Assembly (NCBI GenBank): GCA_965200805.1
Contig: OZ241384.1
Location: 620,001-684,000 of the forward strand
Direction: 5' to 3'
Length of the DNA: 64,000 nt
Source of the DNA: MPNP01 sp026709725
GTDB lineage: Bacteria > Pseudomonadota > Alphaproteobacteria > Rhodobacterales > Rhodobacteraceae
Part shown: piece after piece, positions 9,928 to 19,049 of the stretch
Layout: each line of letters starts with the position of its first letter
How positions within the stretch are numbered: the stretch's first letter is position 1
Made by a program: the position numbers and the translations under genes
Notes under the pieces: generated by a model
The model's database searches: none
What the model was told of the DNA's origin: nothing
What the model saw: only the letters and a program-made list of their open reading frames with translations

Positions 9928-11991
9928 ATGGATGCGCTTTGTGATAAAATCAAGAAAGAGCCGATGGCGCCCGAGGTCACGGGACCGGATGACCTGGCCG
10001 AGTGCCTGAGGGGGAAGCCGGTCGAGTTCGGATGCGCATTGGCTGCACGGATTGCCTTGCGGGTGGCACCACTCCTGCGGGATGTCCTGCATCCCGATGA
10101 GACATCACGGCTGGACACTGTTGTGTTGCCCGCTTTCCATGTTCTGTCCGCCCTGACTGTTGCGGGAGCATGGCCAGAACGATTTCAGGACTTGCGGCAG
10201 GGAACAAGGAAGAGTGCCCGACTTGCGCAGGGTGTCATGAACGGGATTCAGACCGAGCTTCAGAATGATGTCATTGATGTCATGGAGACGATTCCGGATA
10301 TGGATGGCCATATCCATGACCTGGAGTCGGAAAGGGCGGCAACCGGCATCGCCGCCAGTGCCATGGATGTGATCCTGGGCGCGGTCGAGGCGGCCAGTGA
10401 CATGACCGATCATCGGGGTGGGCTGGCAAGTGACGAGACGGTGATGGACTTGGTTGTTGCGGTGGGAGGGAAAGCCCATTGGGCAATCGATGGGGCCAAC
10501 GGTCATCGGGAGGTTCATCTCAGCGCGGACGCTGATGGCGAGGAGGATATCGAACCGCCATCTCACATCATCGAATTCTGGCAGGCGGTCAATGAGGACA
10601 TTCTTCTCGGTGCCCATATCGATGCACAAGGGGGTCTGCAGACAGCCCTGGAGACCATGGCCGCATCGCCGCTCTGGATGAACGGCATTCCGGCATGGGC
10701 AAGCCGGGGCTGGTCGAGCCTGAGGGACGAGTTGCCCGCTGACGACAGATGGGGGGGCTGGATAAGCTGGTACGCGGACCGCCTTCGGGGACGACTGCCT
10801 GACCCCGAACAGGAAGTGAGGCGGCTGTCGATTGCTGACGGTGACCCGGACAATGATCCCGAAGAAGCCGGTTCATCAATGGCCACACCGCCGGATTCCG
10901 GGCAGAATGCGCAGGGCGAAGAGGATATTGAAGGTCTGGATGAAACCGGTGGGGGTTGGGGTGACTACCCGCTCGACGATCTCCTCATCCGCCAGGAAAA
11001 TCGAACCATCCATGATGTCATCCGGCGCATCGACAAGTCATCCTATGTCATGGATCCGGATTTTCAGCGGGACTTCATCTGGGATGAGGAGAAGCAGAGC
11101 AAACTGATCGAGTCGGTGATCATGCGCATTCCGCTCCCGGTATTCTACATGGCCGAGGATGAGGAAGGGCGGATGGTGGTTGTGGATGGCCTGCAGCGCC
11201 TGTCCACCTTCAACCGCTTCATCAGGAATGAGCTGCGATTGAAACTGCCTGCGAGAGATGAGATTCACCATCGGCGGTTCTCGGAACTCCCGGCAAAGAT
11301 TCAGAACCGCGTCGAGGACTGCAATCTGATCTTCTACATCATTGATTCGAAGGTCCCGGAAGGTGCGCGCCTTGATATCTTCGAGAGGGTGAATGGCGGC
11401 GAGCCCCTCACCCGGCAGCAGATGCGGAATTGTCTGTTCATGGGACCGGCGACGCGATTTCTGAAAGATGAGTCCCGATCCGATATTTTTTGCAAGGCGA
11501 CCGGCGGGAGTCTGAACGCAAAAACAATGCGGGATCGTGAGTTTGTCAACCGCTTCTGCGCCTTTTCACTGCTTGGCACCGGGGAATATAACGGCGACAT
11601 GGATGAATTTCTTGCCCGATGCCTGCGCCATATGAATCAACCGGAACCCTCTGCGCTCCCGGCGCTCTCCAGGGACTTTCGCCGCGGTCTTGCCAACAAC
11701 TTCGCATTGTTTGGAAAGCATTCATTCCGCAAGCACGTGCCGGACCAGACGGCGCGAAGCGTTCTGAACGCCTCCTTCTGGGATGTCATGTCGACCGAAC
11801 TGTCGCGATATGCAGAGGATCGTGTCGCTGCCCATGCCGGGACCGTTCGGGAGTCCGTCTACGACCTGCTTGCCGATGAGGAGTTCAACAAGGCGATCAG
11901 TTACGGGACAAACGACACGAAACGGGTCAGGATCCGGTTTGACATGACCCGGCAGTCACTGCGGAGGGTGTTTGATGCTCTCGAGGATTGA
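9928..11991 (+). CDS. DUF262-domain protein (GmrSD-like)
   Basis: 687 residues from the ATG at 9928. The frame is open further left, but that part overlaps the opposite-strand ATPase gene and reads as junk; the ribosome site here is weak, so the start is uncertain. Residues 1-160 are a helical region of no known family. Around residues 220-300 lies a Trp-rich helical stretch (GIPAWASRGW, WGGWISWYADRLRG). The DUF262 domain begins near residue 346 (YPLDDLLIRQE) and has VVVDGLQRLSTFNRF, the family's D-G-Q/L-Q-R motif, a ParB-like nucleotide-binding/nuclease fold known from type IV restriction enzymes. No C-terminal DUF1524 HNH motif was seen. It overlaps the next gene by 17 bases, so the two are translationally linked. 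Confidence 0.8.
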   Translation: MDALCDKIKKEPMAPEVTGPDDLAECLRGKPVEFGCALAARIALRVAPLLRDVLHPDETSRLDTVVLPAFHVLSALTVAGAWPERFQDLRQGTRKSARLAQGVMNGIQTELQNDVIDVMETIPDMDGHIHDLESERAATGIAASAMDVILGAVEAASDMTDHRGGLASDETVMDLVVAVGGKAHWAIDGANGHREVHLSADADGEEDIEPPSHIIEFWQAVNEDILLGAHIDAQGGLQTALETMAASPLWMNGIPAWASRGWSSLRDELPADDRWGGWISWYADRLRGRLPDPEQEVRRLSIADGDPDNDPEEAGSSMATPPDSGQNAQGEEDIEGLDETGGGWGDYPLDDLLIRQENRTIHDVIRRIDKSSYVMDPDFQRDFIWDEEKQSKLIESVIMRIPLPVFYMAEDEEGRMVVVDGLQRLSTFNRFIRNELRLKLPARDEIHHRRFSELPAKIQNRVEDCNLIFYIIDSKVPEGARLDIFERVNGGEPLTRQQMRNCLFMGPATRFLKDESRSDIFCKATGGSLNAKTMRDREFVNRFCAFSLLGTGEYNGDMDEFLARCLRHMNQPEPSALPALSRDFRRGLANNFALFGKHSFRKHVPDQTARSVLNASFWDVMSTELSRYAEDRVAAHAGTVRESVYDLLADEEFNKAISYGTNDTKRVRIRFDMTRQSLRRVFDALED

Positions 11992-13132
11992 TCTGGGACA
12001 CTTCAAGTGCTTCGAGAGACTCAGGTTGCCCCTGTGTCCCCTGACCCTGCTTGCGGGCCGCAATGCCTCTGGCAAGTCATCGGTGCTGCAGTCCCTTCTC
12101 CTGCTGCATCAGACAATGCGTGAGCACGAATGGTCCTCCAGGCTCGTGCTGAATGGTGCGGCAGTTCAACTTGGCACGGCTGTTGAAATCATCGACGAGG
12201 ACCATGGACGCCACAGATGTGCAATCGTTCTGATTGATGGCGATGCGGATCATTTCGAGTGGGAGTTCGAAGGTGAACGCGATCAGATGTCCATGGCAAT
12301 TCGAAGAGCACGGGGAGACACCACGGAGCATGGCAGTTGGGAGTGGGATGGGACCGAGGCACTGAGATACCTGCTGCCGCCTGATGTGAGCGGGCATTCG
12401 CTCACGGATCGTCTGTGTCGGCTCACCTACCTGTCTGCTGAACGTCTCGGACCCCGGGAGACCTACCCGTATGATGATCCGCAGCTCACACCTGTCGTGG
12501 GGCCGCGCGGTGAATTTGCAGTCAGTATTCTTCATTCAGGGCGTGATCAAAAGATTTTACCTGAACTGGTGATGGAGGGGGTACCGCCCACTCGATTCCG
12601 GCAAACGGAGGCCTATCTGGGCACGTTCTTTCCGGACTGTGTACTGGATCTGGAGCAAGTCCGCCGGGCGAATGCGGTCACATTGGGCATCCGGGTTTCA
12701 AACGGCGGGAGATTCCATCGACCGTCGCATACCGGATTTGGCATCACCCGGGTTCTGCCGATTGTGATTGCCGCCCTCACCGCAGGGAAACAGGATATTC
12801 TGGTGATCGAGAATCCGGAAATCCATCTGCATCCCGCGGGCCAGGCATCCATGGGTGCGTTCTTGGGCAAGGTGGCCTCGGCAGGTGTGCAGGTCATCCT
12901 TGAGACACACAGCGATCACGTGCTGAATGGCATCCGGCGGGCCGTCAAGTCCGGTCTGTTGCCAAGCGAGGATGCAGCGATTCATTTCTTCAGACCCCGC
13001 GGGGAGCAACCGGAGGAAGAGCCGCAGGTCGAAAGTCCGGCGATCGACAGGCATGGCAATATTGACAGCTGGCCCTCCGGGTTCTTCGATCAATTCGACG
13101 AGGACATGAATCACTTCGCTGGCTGGGACTGA
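11975..13132 (+). CDS. AAA ATPase with DUF3696 C-terminus
   Basis: 385 residues. The ATG at 11975 has GGAGGG six bases upstream, inside the end of the DUF262 gene. Walker A is GRNASGKS (28-35), with a RecF/SMC-like N-terminus (MLSRIDLGHFKCFERL). Walker B is ILVIENPEIHLHPAGQ (about 277) and the switch histidine is in LETHSDHVLNGI (about 308). The final residues SWPSGFFDQFDED match the DUF3696 tail of this ATPase family. Such ATPases act as sensors or motors for a partner effector in many defence sets. The tight spacing on both sides makes it the middle gene of a three-gene operon. Confidence 0.85.
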   Translation: MLSRIDLGHFKCFERLRLPLCPLTLLAGRNASGKSSVLQSLLLLHQTMREHEWSSRLVLNGAAVQLGTAVEIIDEDHGRHRCAIVLIDGDADHFEWEFEGERDQMSMAIRRARGDTTEHGSWEWDGTEALRYLLPPDVSGHSLTDRLCRLTYLSAERLGPRETYPYDDPQLTPVVGPRGEFAVSILHSGRDQKILPELVMEGVPPTRFRQTEAYLGTFFPDCVLDLEQVRRANAVTLGIRVSNGGRFHRPSHTGFGITRVLPIVIAALTAGKQDILVIENPEIHLHPAGQASMGAFLGKVASAGVQVILETHSDHVLNGIRRAVKSGLLPSEDAAIHFFRPRGEQPEEEPQVESPAIDRHGNIDSWPSGFFDQFDEDMNHFAGWD

Positions 13133-13133
13133 C

Positions 13134-14099
13134 ATGGAACTTCTGGTCAATGACCTGTCTGTTCATGAACAGTTTCCTGACAGAGCGGCGTTTCACACGG
13201 CATTTTCACGTCTTATGAATATGCAAAATCTCACTAAGCGCTACGGGCGGGTGATGCATTGCAACAGGGGTTTCCTGAACGGCAATCCCATACCGGGCAC
13301 GACGATGCAGGAGGCGATTGGAGGATTTATCCGAAGAGATGAGCAGCGGGCGGCGCTGGCATGGTTGACCAGAGAAGGTCCGTTCTGGGATGAGGCCCGC
13401 AGGCATACAGGCGATGACTGGTTCGAGTGTCGGGGTGAGATCGTCACGGATACCGCCGTTGGTGAGGCGGCATTCAAATCGTTGCATGATGTGGAATGCG
13501 GTTTGGTGAGCGTCTCACCGTCAGATTGGGACGTGACCCCTCTGCAGGTCACCTGGTGTCCCGAAGGCAATGTGCCTGGAGACCAAAGTCATCGGGATCT
13601 GGAGAACTTTTGGACCTGTCAGGCACTCAAAGATGCCTTGGTGAGGAAGGAACCACCGATCCAGACCTGGAGCCGGTTGGAAACGACCTGCCGGGACAGG
13701 TTCGCACACCTCACCTTTACCGATGACTGCTTTGAACCGCTTGCGGGGGTTCCTTTTGCAAAGTGTTCATCAGGAGGAATTCTCAGATTGCTGAATATCC
13801 TGGATACATGGACACGCAACAGAGACGATCAGGGCAGGAGCAACGAGGAAGGCCGCCGCATCCGGCAACAGCACTTCACGGGCGATCAGGCATCATTCTC
13901 CGATTCGTCAGCGACAGAGAAACAGAAATTTCGCAAGGCAATGACCTTTGGCAACCCGGATGTCCCCGGAGAGCCACTGTTCTGTCCATGGCATGGCAAG
14001 ATTGCGCATCAGACACTGCGACTGCACTTCTCCTGGCCACCCAAAGCCGGCAAGGCCCTATACATCGTCTACGCTGGTCCCAAAATCACAAAGCGGTAA
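13134..14099 (+). CDS. Third protein of the DUF262-ATPase operon, unknown function
   Basis: 321 residues; the ATG follows the ATPase stop by one base, so co-translation is very likely. The N-terminal region (MELLVNDLSVHEQF) and a later block (DDWFECRGEIVTDTAVGEAA, then GLVSVSPSDW) are the most distinctive. The C-terminus contains FCPWHGKIAHQTLRLHFSWP and ends LYIVYAGPKITKR, a stretch of alternating hydrophobic strands reminiscent of small RelE/HigB-like toxin folds, but this is only a resemblance. No catalytic motif can be named with confidence. Its fixed position after a DUF3696 ATPase suggests that it is the specific effector or accessory of the set. Confidence 0.75.
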   Translation: MELLVNDLSVHEQFPDRAAFHTAFSRLMNMQNLTKRYGRVMHCNRGFLNGNPIPGTTMQEAIGGFIRRDEQRAALAWLTREGPFWDEARRHTGDDWFECRGEIVTDTAVGEAAFKSLHDVECGLVSVSPSDWDVTPLQVTWCPEGNVPGDQSHRDLENFWTCQALKDALVRKEPPIQTWSRLETTCRDRFAHLTFTDDCFEPLAGVPFAKCSSGGILRLLNILDTWTRNRDDQGRSNEEGRRIRQQHFTGDQASFSDSSATEKQKFRKAMTFGNPDVPGEPLFCPWHGKIAHQTLRLHFSWPPKAGKALYIVYAGPKITKR

Positions 14100-15409
14100 C
14101 CGCCGAAGACTGCTCGACATCAACCCTGTGGCACAACAAGTGCCGTTCATATGTCTGAATGAAGACAGGCAGATCACGAAGGTCAATGCGTCTTCTGGAG
14201 CTCCAGCCCTTGCGACCAAGGCGGACCCGGGCTCCACATCTCTCAAATGTGGGGCAGAGGCCATTCCATGGATTGCCTCATTACCGGTCGCCCGGATATG
14301 GAATTCACCGGTGTTCCATGTCTTCACGGATGATCCGGTCTGGCCCGAGACACTCTGGACTTCGGTGCCCCGATGGAGTGCGCTCCTTTCGCCTGGGAAC
14401 CGCGATTTTTCAGATGGGCAAATTGACAACGAGTGCCTGCCAGAAAACCCCGAATTCCGGCATAGGCACCTGACCCTCCCCTGACAGTCTGCTATGATCC
14501 CAGCGAAGATTGTGGCGGGATGGCCCGGTTGCGGCCCCAATCCATCCATCCGGGCCCGACTGCCGCCCGATTGCGACGAATCCTCGCGGAGTCCCCTGCA
14601 CCGGACCCGCCAACCCCGGCTCCGGCCCGGGGCCTGTCCCTCATCGATCGGGGGGCATCGCCGACATCCGCATCAACCCCCCGACCCCATGACAATCCCC
14701 CTGGCAGCGATGCCATCCCCGCCCTCCGCATCGGCCCTGAGGCCCCCGGCGTGATCCCGGCCGGCCGACGCGGGCCCCGGGAATGACCCCCCGCCCCCGG
14801 GAATGATCCCCGGTCATGATCACGATGGCATGATCCCCACCCATGATCCCATGGGGGCGACATCCGGGATGACGCTGCGTACGAGTCCCAGACAGGGGTG
14901 GACACCATCGCCCCCTCTTTCCGATGGGGATCCGGGGCACGCCCGCCTGTCTGGCTGCGGTGGCCGCTCTGGTGGCGGCGGCGGGCCCATCCCCTGTGAT
15001 CCACCGCCCATGATCCCCTGCCCATGACCCCTTGGGGTCGCCGGATGGGGGGCGGGCGCGCCCGATTGTGCTGCGATGGGGCGGGGGCGGGCGGCGCCGG
15101 TGCGGGAAGAGGGTGCAGACGTCAGGGCCCTGCGCAGGGGCCCATCCCGTCACCCGGGGCCAGGCCGGGTCCGCGCGGGCCGTCCGGGCCCCGGGGGAAT
15201 GATCATGGGGGCATGGATCGCCCATCATGGTATGGATTCCATGGGGCCCATGGCGTGGGCCCCGGAGTGACAGGGATGGGGTGGCGCTCCCGATGCCCGC
15301 CGTCACTGTCCATCCCGTTATCTTCATACCGGGGGCGTCCTGCGACGCCAGGCGCTCCGGGCGCGGCAGGCGCGGGCCCGGCCGCGCCGCCTGCGTCTCC
15401 GGGCCCCAC
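14100..15409. other. Gene desert
   Basis: Nothing recognisable is coded here. About 14.1-14.5 kb has near-normal composition and may be decayed sequence from the preceding operon. From 14.5 kb on it is extremely GC-rich with scattered catgatcccc and ggcatgatcccc strings like those in modules G1 and G2. Confidence 0.5.
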
Positions 15410-15690
15410 CCACTGAGGGGCCGGGAGAGAGGCCCGCCCCGGGCAGGGCGCGGTGTGCCCTGGGCGCGGATAGGGTGCCGCCCGGATAGCGTTCGGTCCC
15501 CCCCCGAATGGAGATGATGGGGAGCTGATGGGGAGCTGATGGGGAGCTGATGGGGAGCTGATGGGGAGCTGATGGGGAGCTGATTTTGGCCGCCGGGGGC
15601 GGAATCAGGATCCCGGCGGGGTCATCGCGGTGACGGTTTCTGGGCGTTGGCGTGACAGAAGTGGGGGTCTCTGGCAGTCACTAAATATAA
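15410..15690 (+). repeat. Family F repeat, copy F1, with 11-bp tandem insert
   Basis: Matches 33.36-33.59 kb: gagaggcccgccccgggcag, then gaatggag, then gccgggggcggaatcagga and a ggcgttggcgtga block. The two copies differ by an 11-bp tandem expansion in F1. Confidence 0.8.
15515..15580. repeat. 11-bp tandem repeat, six copies
   Basis: Six copies of tgatggggagc. The paralogous F2 repeat at 33.46 kb has only a single equivalent unit, so the array expanded after the duplication. Confidence 0.95.
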
Positions 15691-15699
15691 TTGACTTGC

Positions 15700-16235
15700 A
15701 TGGCCACACTATTCGACCAAAGAAATCCGTTTATTCCCGGAATACAAGGGGCAAATGCACTTTTTGGGCGAAAAGCTCTGGAACTTCGGCCCAACCTATC
15801 GAAATCAGCGCGAAAGGCGTCAATGTTGCACGGGTCGGCAAAGGAAACTGCGCCCACGGCTTTTCGGGATCCATATCCTGATCCGGTGTCAACCCCTGAT
15901 GCCTTGGCTCCAAGCCGGGAATGGTCCGCATGGTTCCGATTGATGCAATGGCAAATGTCGATGCCGACAGTCCCGCACGTTGCGTCGCATGCACGACACC
16001 GGCGAACATTCGATCAGTGAACCCGCTGAAGTCTTTTCCGTATCACGACCCACGATCCGCCGGATGCTCAAACGCCGGCCAGACGCCACATGACGCCAAA
16101 GAGACCACGCCATTGGGCGCTGAAAGTCGCACAACCCGCCGCCTGCCGCCTCCTGATCCGGCAGCTCGTGCACAACGCAAGCAATTGAAAACAAAAGGAA
16201 TGATGAAATCAAGGACTTGTGATTCAACCTCTTAG
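15700..16235 (+). pseudogene. Possible frameshifted gene of unknown function
   Basis: The plus strand has a plausible protein starting MATLFDQRNPFIPGIQGANA (ATG near 15700) and continuing through ALFGRKALELRPNLSKSARK to SREWSAWFR at about 15940. That frame then turns to junk, while the neighbouring frame takes over with PIDAMANVDADSPARCVACT and NIRSVNPLKSFPYHDPR, ending near 16235. The composition on each side of the switch supports a single gene with one frameshift near 15940. The family is not recognised and the start is not supported by a clear ribosome site. Confidence 0.4.
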
Positions 16236-16270
16236 CGTGCAATTTAACACAATTCTCAGTGAAACCCGAA

Positions 16271-16837
16271 TTATACCAAAACGTTCCTGAAGAGAGTCGG
16301 GTAAGTCAGTTCCGACTTCAATTCTGGAGTGTCGATACCGTATCCTTCATACAAGTTGAGAGAAGCTGCACCGGTAGATGCAACAGGCAACAAACGAATT
16401 CCCGGCTGCAATTCCCTAAAAAGTTTGAATTCTTCAATGACACCCTCCATTCCACCGATGAACACGGCGCACGTATAGTCGGTTTCCGTGATCATTCGGC
16501 GACGCATCTCGAACAGGCTTTGTTCCCGGTCATTGGCAACGGCATCAACAATCACAATCCGTTCAAATGCCTCGTTTTCGGGCGGAAAATCGTTCACAAA
16601 AAATCTGCTTTGATACAGCGTGACATGTTGACGTGGAGACACGTCAGCTTCGTGAAAGAGCAAGCGCACGAGCGGGGTTATTGCGGGATGCCCCCCAAAC
16701 ACGAGAGTTCCGTTTCTTTCAAGAAGCACCAAGACCATTGATTTGATGGCTTCACGGATCGCACAAACATCAGCCGTCTCCATAAAAACAGGGTCACGCG
16801 TGGGCAGCGGAACGCTTGCAGAAAGAAACACCTTCAT
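16271..16837 (-). CDS. SLOG-like nucleotide-sensing protein
   Basis: 188 residues, starting MKVFLSASVPLPTRDP. It contains LVFGGHPAITPLVRLL (about 45-60) and AVFIGGMEGVIEEFKLF (about 122-138), two glycine-rich Rossmann-type nucleotide-binding motifs of the SLOG/DprA-LOG superfamily, members of which are partners or sensors of NAD-derived signals in TIR and SIR2 conflict systems. Its start overlaps the stop of the TIR gene by four bases (ATGA), so it is the last gene of the cluster and co-translated. By analogy it would bind a nucleotide made by a TIR partner or be processed by it; this is inference. It lacks a membrane or nuclease domain of its own. Confidence 0.75.
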   Translation of the reverse strand: MKVFLSASVPLPTRDPVFMETADVCAIREAIKSMVLVLLERNGTLVFGGHPAITPLVRLLFHEADVSPRQHVTLYQSRFFVNDFPPENEAFERIVIVDAVANDREQSLFEMRRRMITETDYTCAVFIGGMEGVIEEFKLFRELQPGIRLLPVASTGAASLNLYEGYGIDTPELKSELTYPTLFRNVLV

Positions 16838-18009
16838 GTTTGGGCCTCATTCCTGAGTTCCCTCGCGACATCAGATGTACTGATGGCTTTCACCGGCAGG
16901 CTGACGTTCAGCCAGTTCAGGTGATCAATTGTTATGGGAAGCAACCCTCGGTTGTCATACAAGGCCCACACACTATCTGGAGCGATAACAGTGTCATCGA
17001 AAGCCTGATGCACTTCGTGCAATCGTTCTGCAGACGGAACGCCCACAAGAGGCGTCACGACTCCCTTTTTCTCTTGCCGCCGAAACACCAGATGCCTTGT
17101 TGGCTGAACTTCGATATCAAATCCCAGGGATCTGGCTTGCTTGCAAAACGAATCAACAAGAAAACGATGGCGGGCGGCCAAGGCACGGGCCCTCAGTGAC
17201 TCCACTTTAACGGCAATTTTTTCGACAGTTCCTTCGACCAGTTGGGCTTCATCATCAATTTTCTGGCCTGAAAAATCGCTGTTTTTGAGCGGAAGGAATG
17301 AGTTCAAGGCCGCCTCATTAGACGCTGTTCTGCCCGGCCACAGCAAGTGGAGCACCTGAACACTGGTGGCATGGGCGCGGGCCAGTTCCTCTTGTGTCCA
17401 ACGGCTCTCAAAGAAATGTGGCGTGTCTAGGACAACAACCACATCACTGTCCGCCAGTCTGTGCCACAGGACGGATTGAAAATCCTCTCCTGGCGGAACG
17501 CCATGGGTATCCAGAAAAACATCGAAACCCCGTTCATCCAAGGCTTCATACAGTTGAACCGCGATCTGTCGCGCATCGTCGCGTTTGTAACTGACAAATA
17601 ACCTGCGATCTTTGCGCAGCAATCGAAAACTCTCGATGACTGCCCCGACATCCCGCTCGAATCCTGTGTCATGAGGATCAATTTCCACACCGTTTATGGG
17701 CCAGATTAATGGATGAACCTTTGCAGAGAAGTTGGAAAGATCGTCCACAACCGGCAGAACAACCGGAGAATCTGAAAGAACATCCTCAAGCAGTTCTGCA
17801 TTGTCATTGTGGGCGTCATCATGACCGAAATACATGGCGGCAAATGGTGCCCGCCGATTCCGCTTGGCAATTCCTGTTCCACAGAGCAGTCGGAAGTCAC
17901 TCAATTGAAACCCGAGATCCTCAAACCGCTGCTCAAAAGTTGAACGAAGTCGTTCCTTGTAACGTCCGTAATCGCCCAACAGGCCGATTTGGTATGGGAA
18001 ATCCGACAC
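16834..18009 (-). CDS. TIR-domain protein with N- and C-terminal extensions
   Basis: 391 residues. Residues 1-130 form an N-terminal domain with alternating strands and helices (SPVVLPVVDD near 81-90), itself perhaps a degenerate TIR or receiver-like fold. The TIR domain is at about 136-255: RRLFVSYKRDDARQIAVQLY, then GFDVFLDTHGVPPGEDF, then SDVVVVLDTPHFFESRW followed by TQEEL, where Glu208 is in the position of the catalytic glutamate of NAD-cleaving TIRs. The remaining 135 residues are an unassigned alpha/beta domain. TIR enzymes of phage defence cleave NAD+ or make cyclic ADP-ribose signals. It is followed by the SLOG gene (overlap) and preceded, 10 bases away, by a ThsB-like gene. Confidence 0.85.
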   Translation of the reverse strand: MSDFPYQIGLLGDYGRYKERLRSTFEQRFEDLGFQLSDFRLLCGTGIAKRNRRAPFAAMYFGHDDAHNDNAELLEDVLSDSPVVLPVVDDLSNFSAKVHPLIWPINGVEIDPHDTGFERDVGAVIESFRLLRKDRRLFVSYKRDDARQIAVQLYEALDERGFDVFLDTHGVPPGEDFQSVLWHRLADSDVVVVLDTPHFFESRWTQEELARAHATSVQVLHLLWPGRTASNEAALNSFLPLKNSDFSGQKIDDEAQLVEGTVEKIAVKVESLRARALAARHRFLVDSFCKQARSLGFDIEVQPTRHLVFRRQEKKGVVTPLVGVPSAERLHEVHQAFDDTVIAPDSVWALYDNRGLLPITIDHLNWLNVSLPVKAISTSDVARELRNEAQT

Positions 18010-18019
18010 TGCCTAACCT

Positions 18020-18523
18020 TCAGCAATCATTGCGTATTTTGATTGCTTCTTCAATCCAATCCGACACGTTGTTGCGGATGTGATCACACACTTTAGAACT
18101 TGTCGAGAAAGGCGGATCATAGGTTTTTACAATGGAAGAGAGTTTCTTCCCGTCCGCACCACCGACAGTGAAGCCGAAGAATGGATTACCGCCTTTCGTG
18201 GTCTGCTTACCAGTGCTATCCTTCAACCTATGAATGTACACTCCGAGTAAACCCTTTCCATCATTCCAAGTCTTTTTTATTTCGTAGTTGATCCACTTTC
18301 TGTCTCTTGTGTTCTTGCCGATTAAGACCACAGAGCAGCTGCGGCCCGACATTTGGTCGTCAATCCATTTCTTGATCGCGGCATCACCCCCTCTTGTAAC
18401 CTCTTCCCAATCGTTGTCTGTGGCTGGTTTGTTCCCTTCGACAACTCCTATGTTTCTTACTTGCGCCGCTCGCCAATTGTCCGGCTTGTAGTGAAAACTG
18501 TAAAAGATTTTTCTTGTTGGCAT
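18020..18523 (-). CDS. ThsB-like TIR protein (DUF1863 type)
   Basis: 167 residues, the whole length of a single small TIR-like domain. It has RKIFYSFHYKPDNWRAAQVR at the N-terminus, DNDWEEVTRGGDAAIKKWID, then SCSVVLIGKNTRDRKWINYE and KGLLGVYIHRLKD. These are the characteristic blocks of the DUF1863/MTH538 TIR-like family that includes ThsB of Thoeris, which senses phage and makes an isomer of cyclic ADP-ribose. A ThsA-type SIR2-SLOG effector is not present; instead a SLOG protein without SIR2 and a further TIR are adjacent. It lies between two other TIR-like genes on the same strand, so membership in one operon is likely. Confidence 0.82.
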   Translation of the reverse strand: MPTRKIFYSFHYKPDNWRAAQVRNIGVVEGNKPATDNDWEEVTRGGDAAIKKWIDDQMSGRSCSVVLIGKNTRDRKWINYEIKKTWNDGKGLLGVYIHRLKDSTGKQTTKGGNPFFGFTVGGADGKKLSSIVKTYDPPFSTSSKVCDHIRNNVSDWIEEAIKIRNDC

Positions 18524-18539
18524 TTCTGGGATCCAAACA

Positions 18540-19049
18540 CTAGCTGAGGATTTGCTTTAAATTGCACCAATTCCACCGGTAAAGCTGCCCAGCGTCCTTG
18601 ACAGGGGCATAATCGCCATCACAGTATCCGATGATTTGAACAACCTTCTTATCTTGTTCACGTGCCATCTTGATCTCTTTTAGCACACCGGGCACGCTGT
18701 AAGTCTGAGGACCAACCATAACCGACACGACCTTAGCCCGACCAATAGCTCGATAGGCCTTGGTTTCCCAATTTCTTTCAGGGGAAGCTTCTTTGAGCGA
18801 ATGATCCATGACCTCAAAGGGCGAATCTGCACGCCGCGCCTGTTGGATTATGAAATCCTTCAGCTTTCGGTCATTGTCGAAATCAAATCTGACAAAAATC
18901 GGTGTCTTCACGTTCTTTTCTCTCTTCTCACACTTTGCCTGTGGTTCAGCGGACAGCGGCACTGATTTATACGTTGGGATAGACCCTTTCTTCAACAGTT
19001 TTTTCTTGTGCCATCGGTCACCTTGTCCTGGTCTTGTCAACAAGGTCAT
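18540..19049 (-). CDS. Second DUF1863/TIR-like protein
   Basis: 169 residues. A basic, probably disordered N-terminal 45 residues (GDRWHKKKLLKKGS) precede TPIFVRFDFDNDRKLKDFII, then RADSPFEVMDHSLKEASPER, then VVSVMVGPQTYSVPGVLKEI and KKVVQIIGY. This block order matches the TIR-like family that also holds ThsB, with the first strand changed to a VRFDFDND form. The start at 19049 overlaps the upstream small gene by 32 bases; no better start exists before the conserved part. The family resemblance is clear, but the usual catalytic glutamate position is uncertain, so it may be a non-catalytic sensor. Confidence 0.7.
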   Translation of the reverse strand: MTLLTRPGQGDRWHKKKLLKKGSIPTYKSVPLSAEPQAKCEKREKNVKTPIFVRFDFDNDRKLKDFIIQQARRADSPFEVMDHSLKEASPERNWETKAYRAIGRAKVVSVMVGPQTYSVPGVLKEIKMAREQDKKVVQIIGYCDGDYAPVKDAGQLYRWNWCNLKQILS

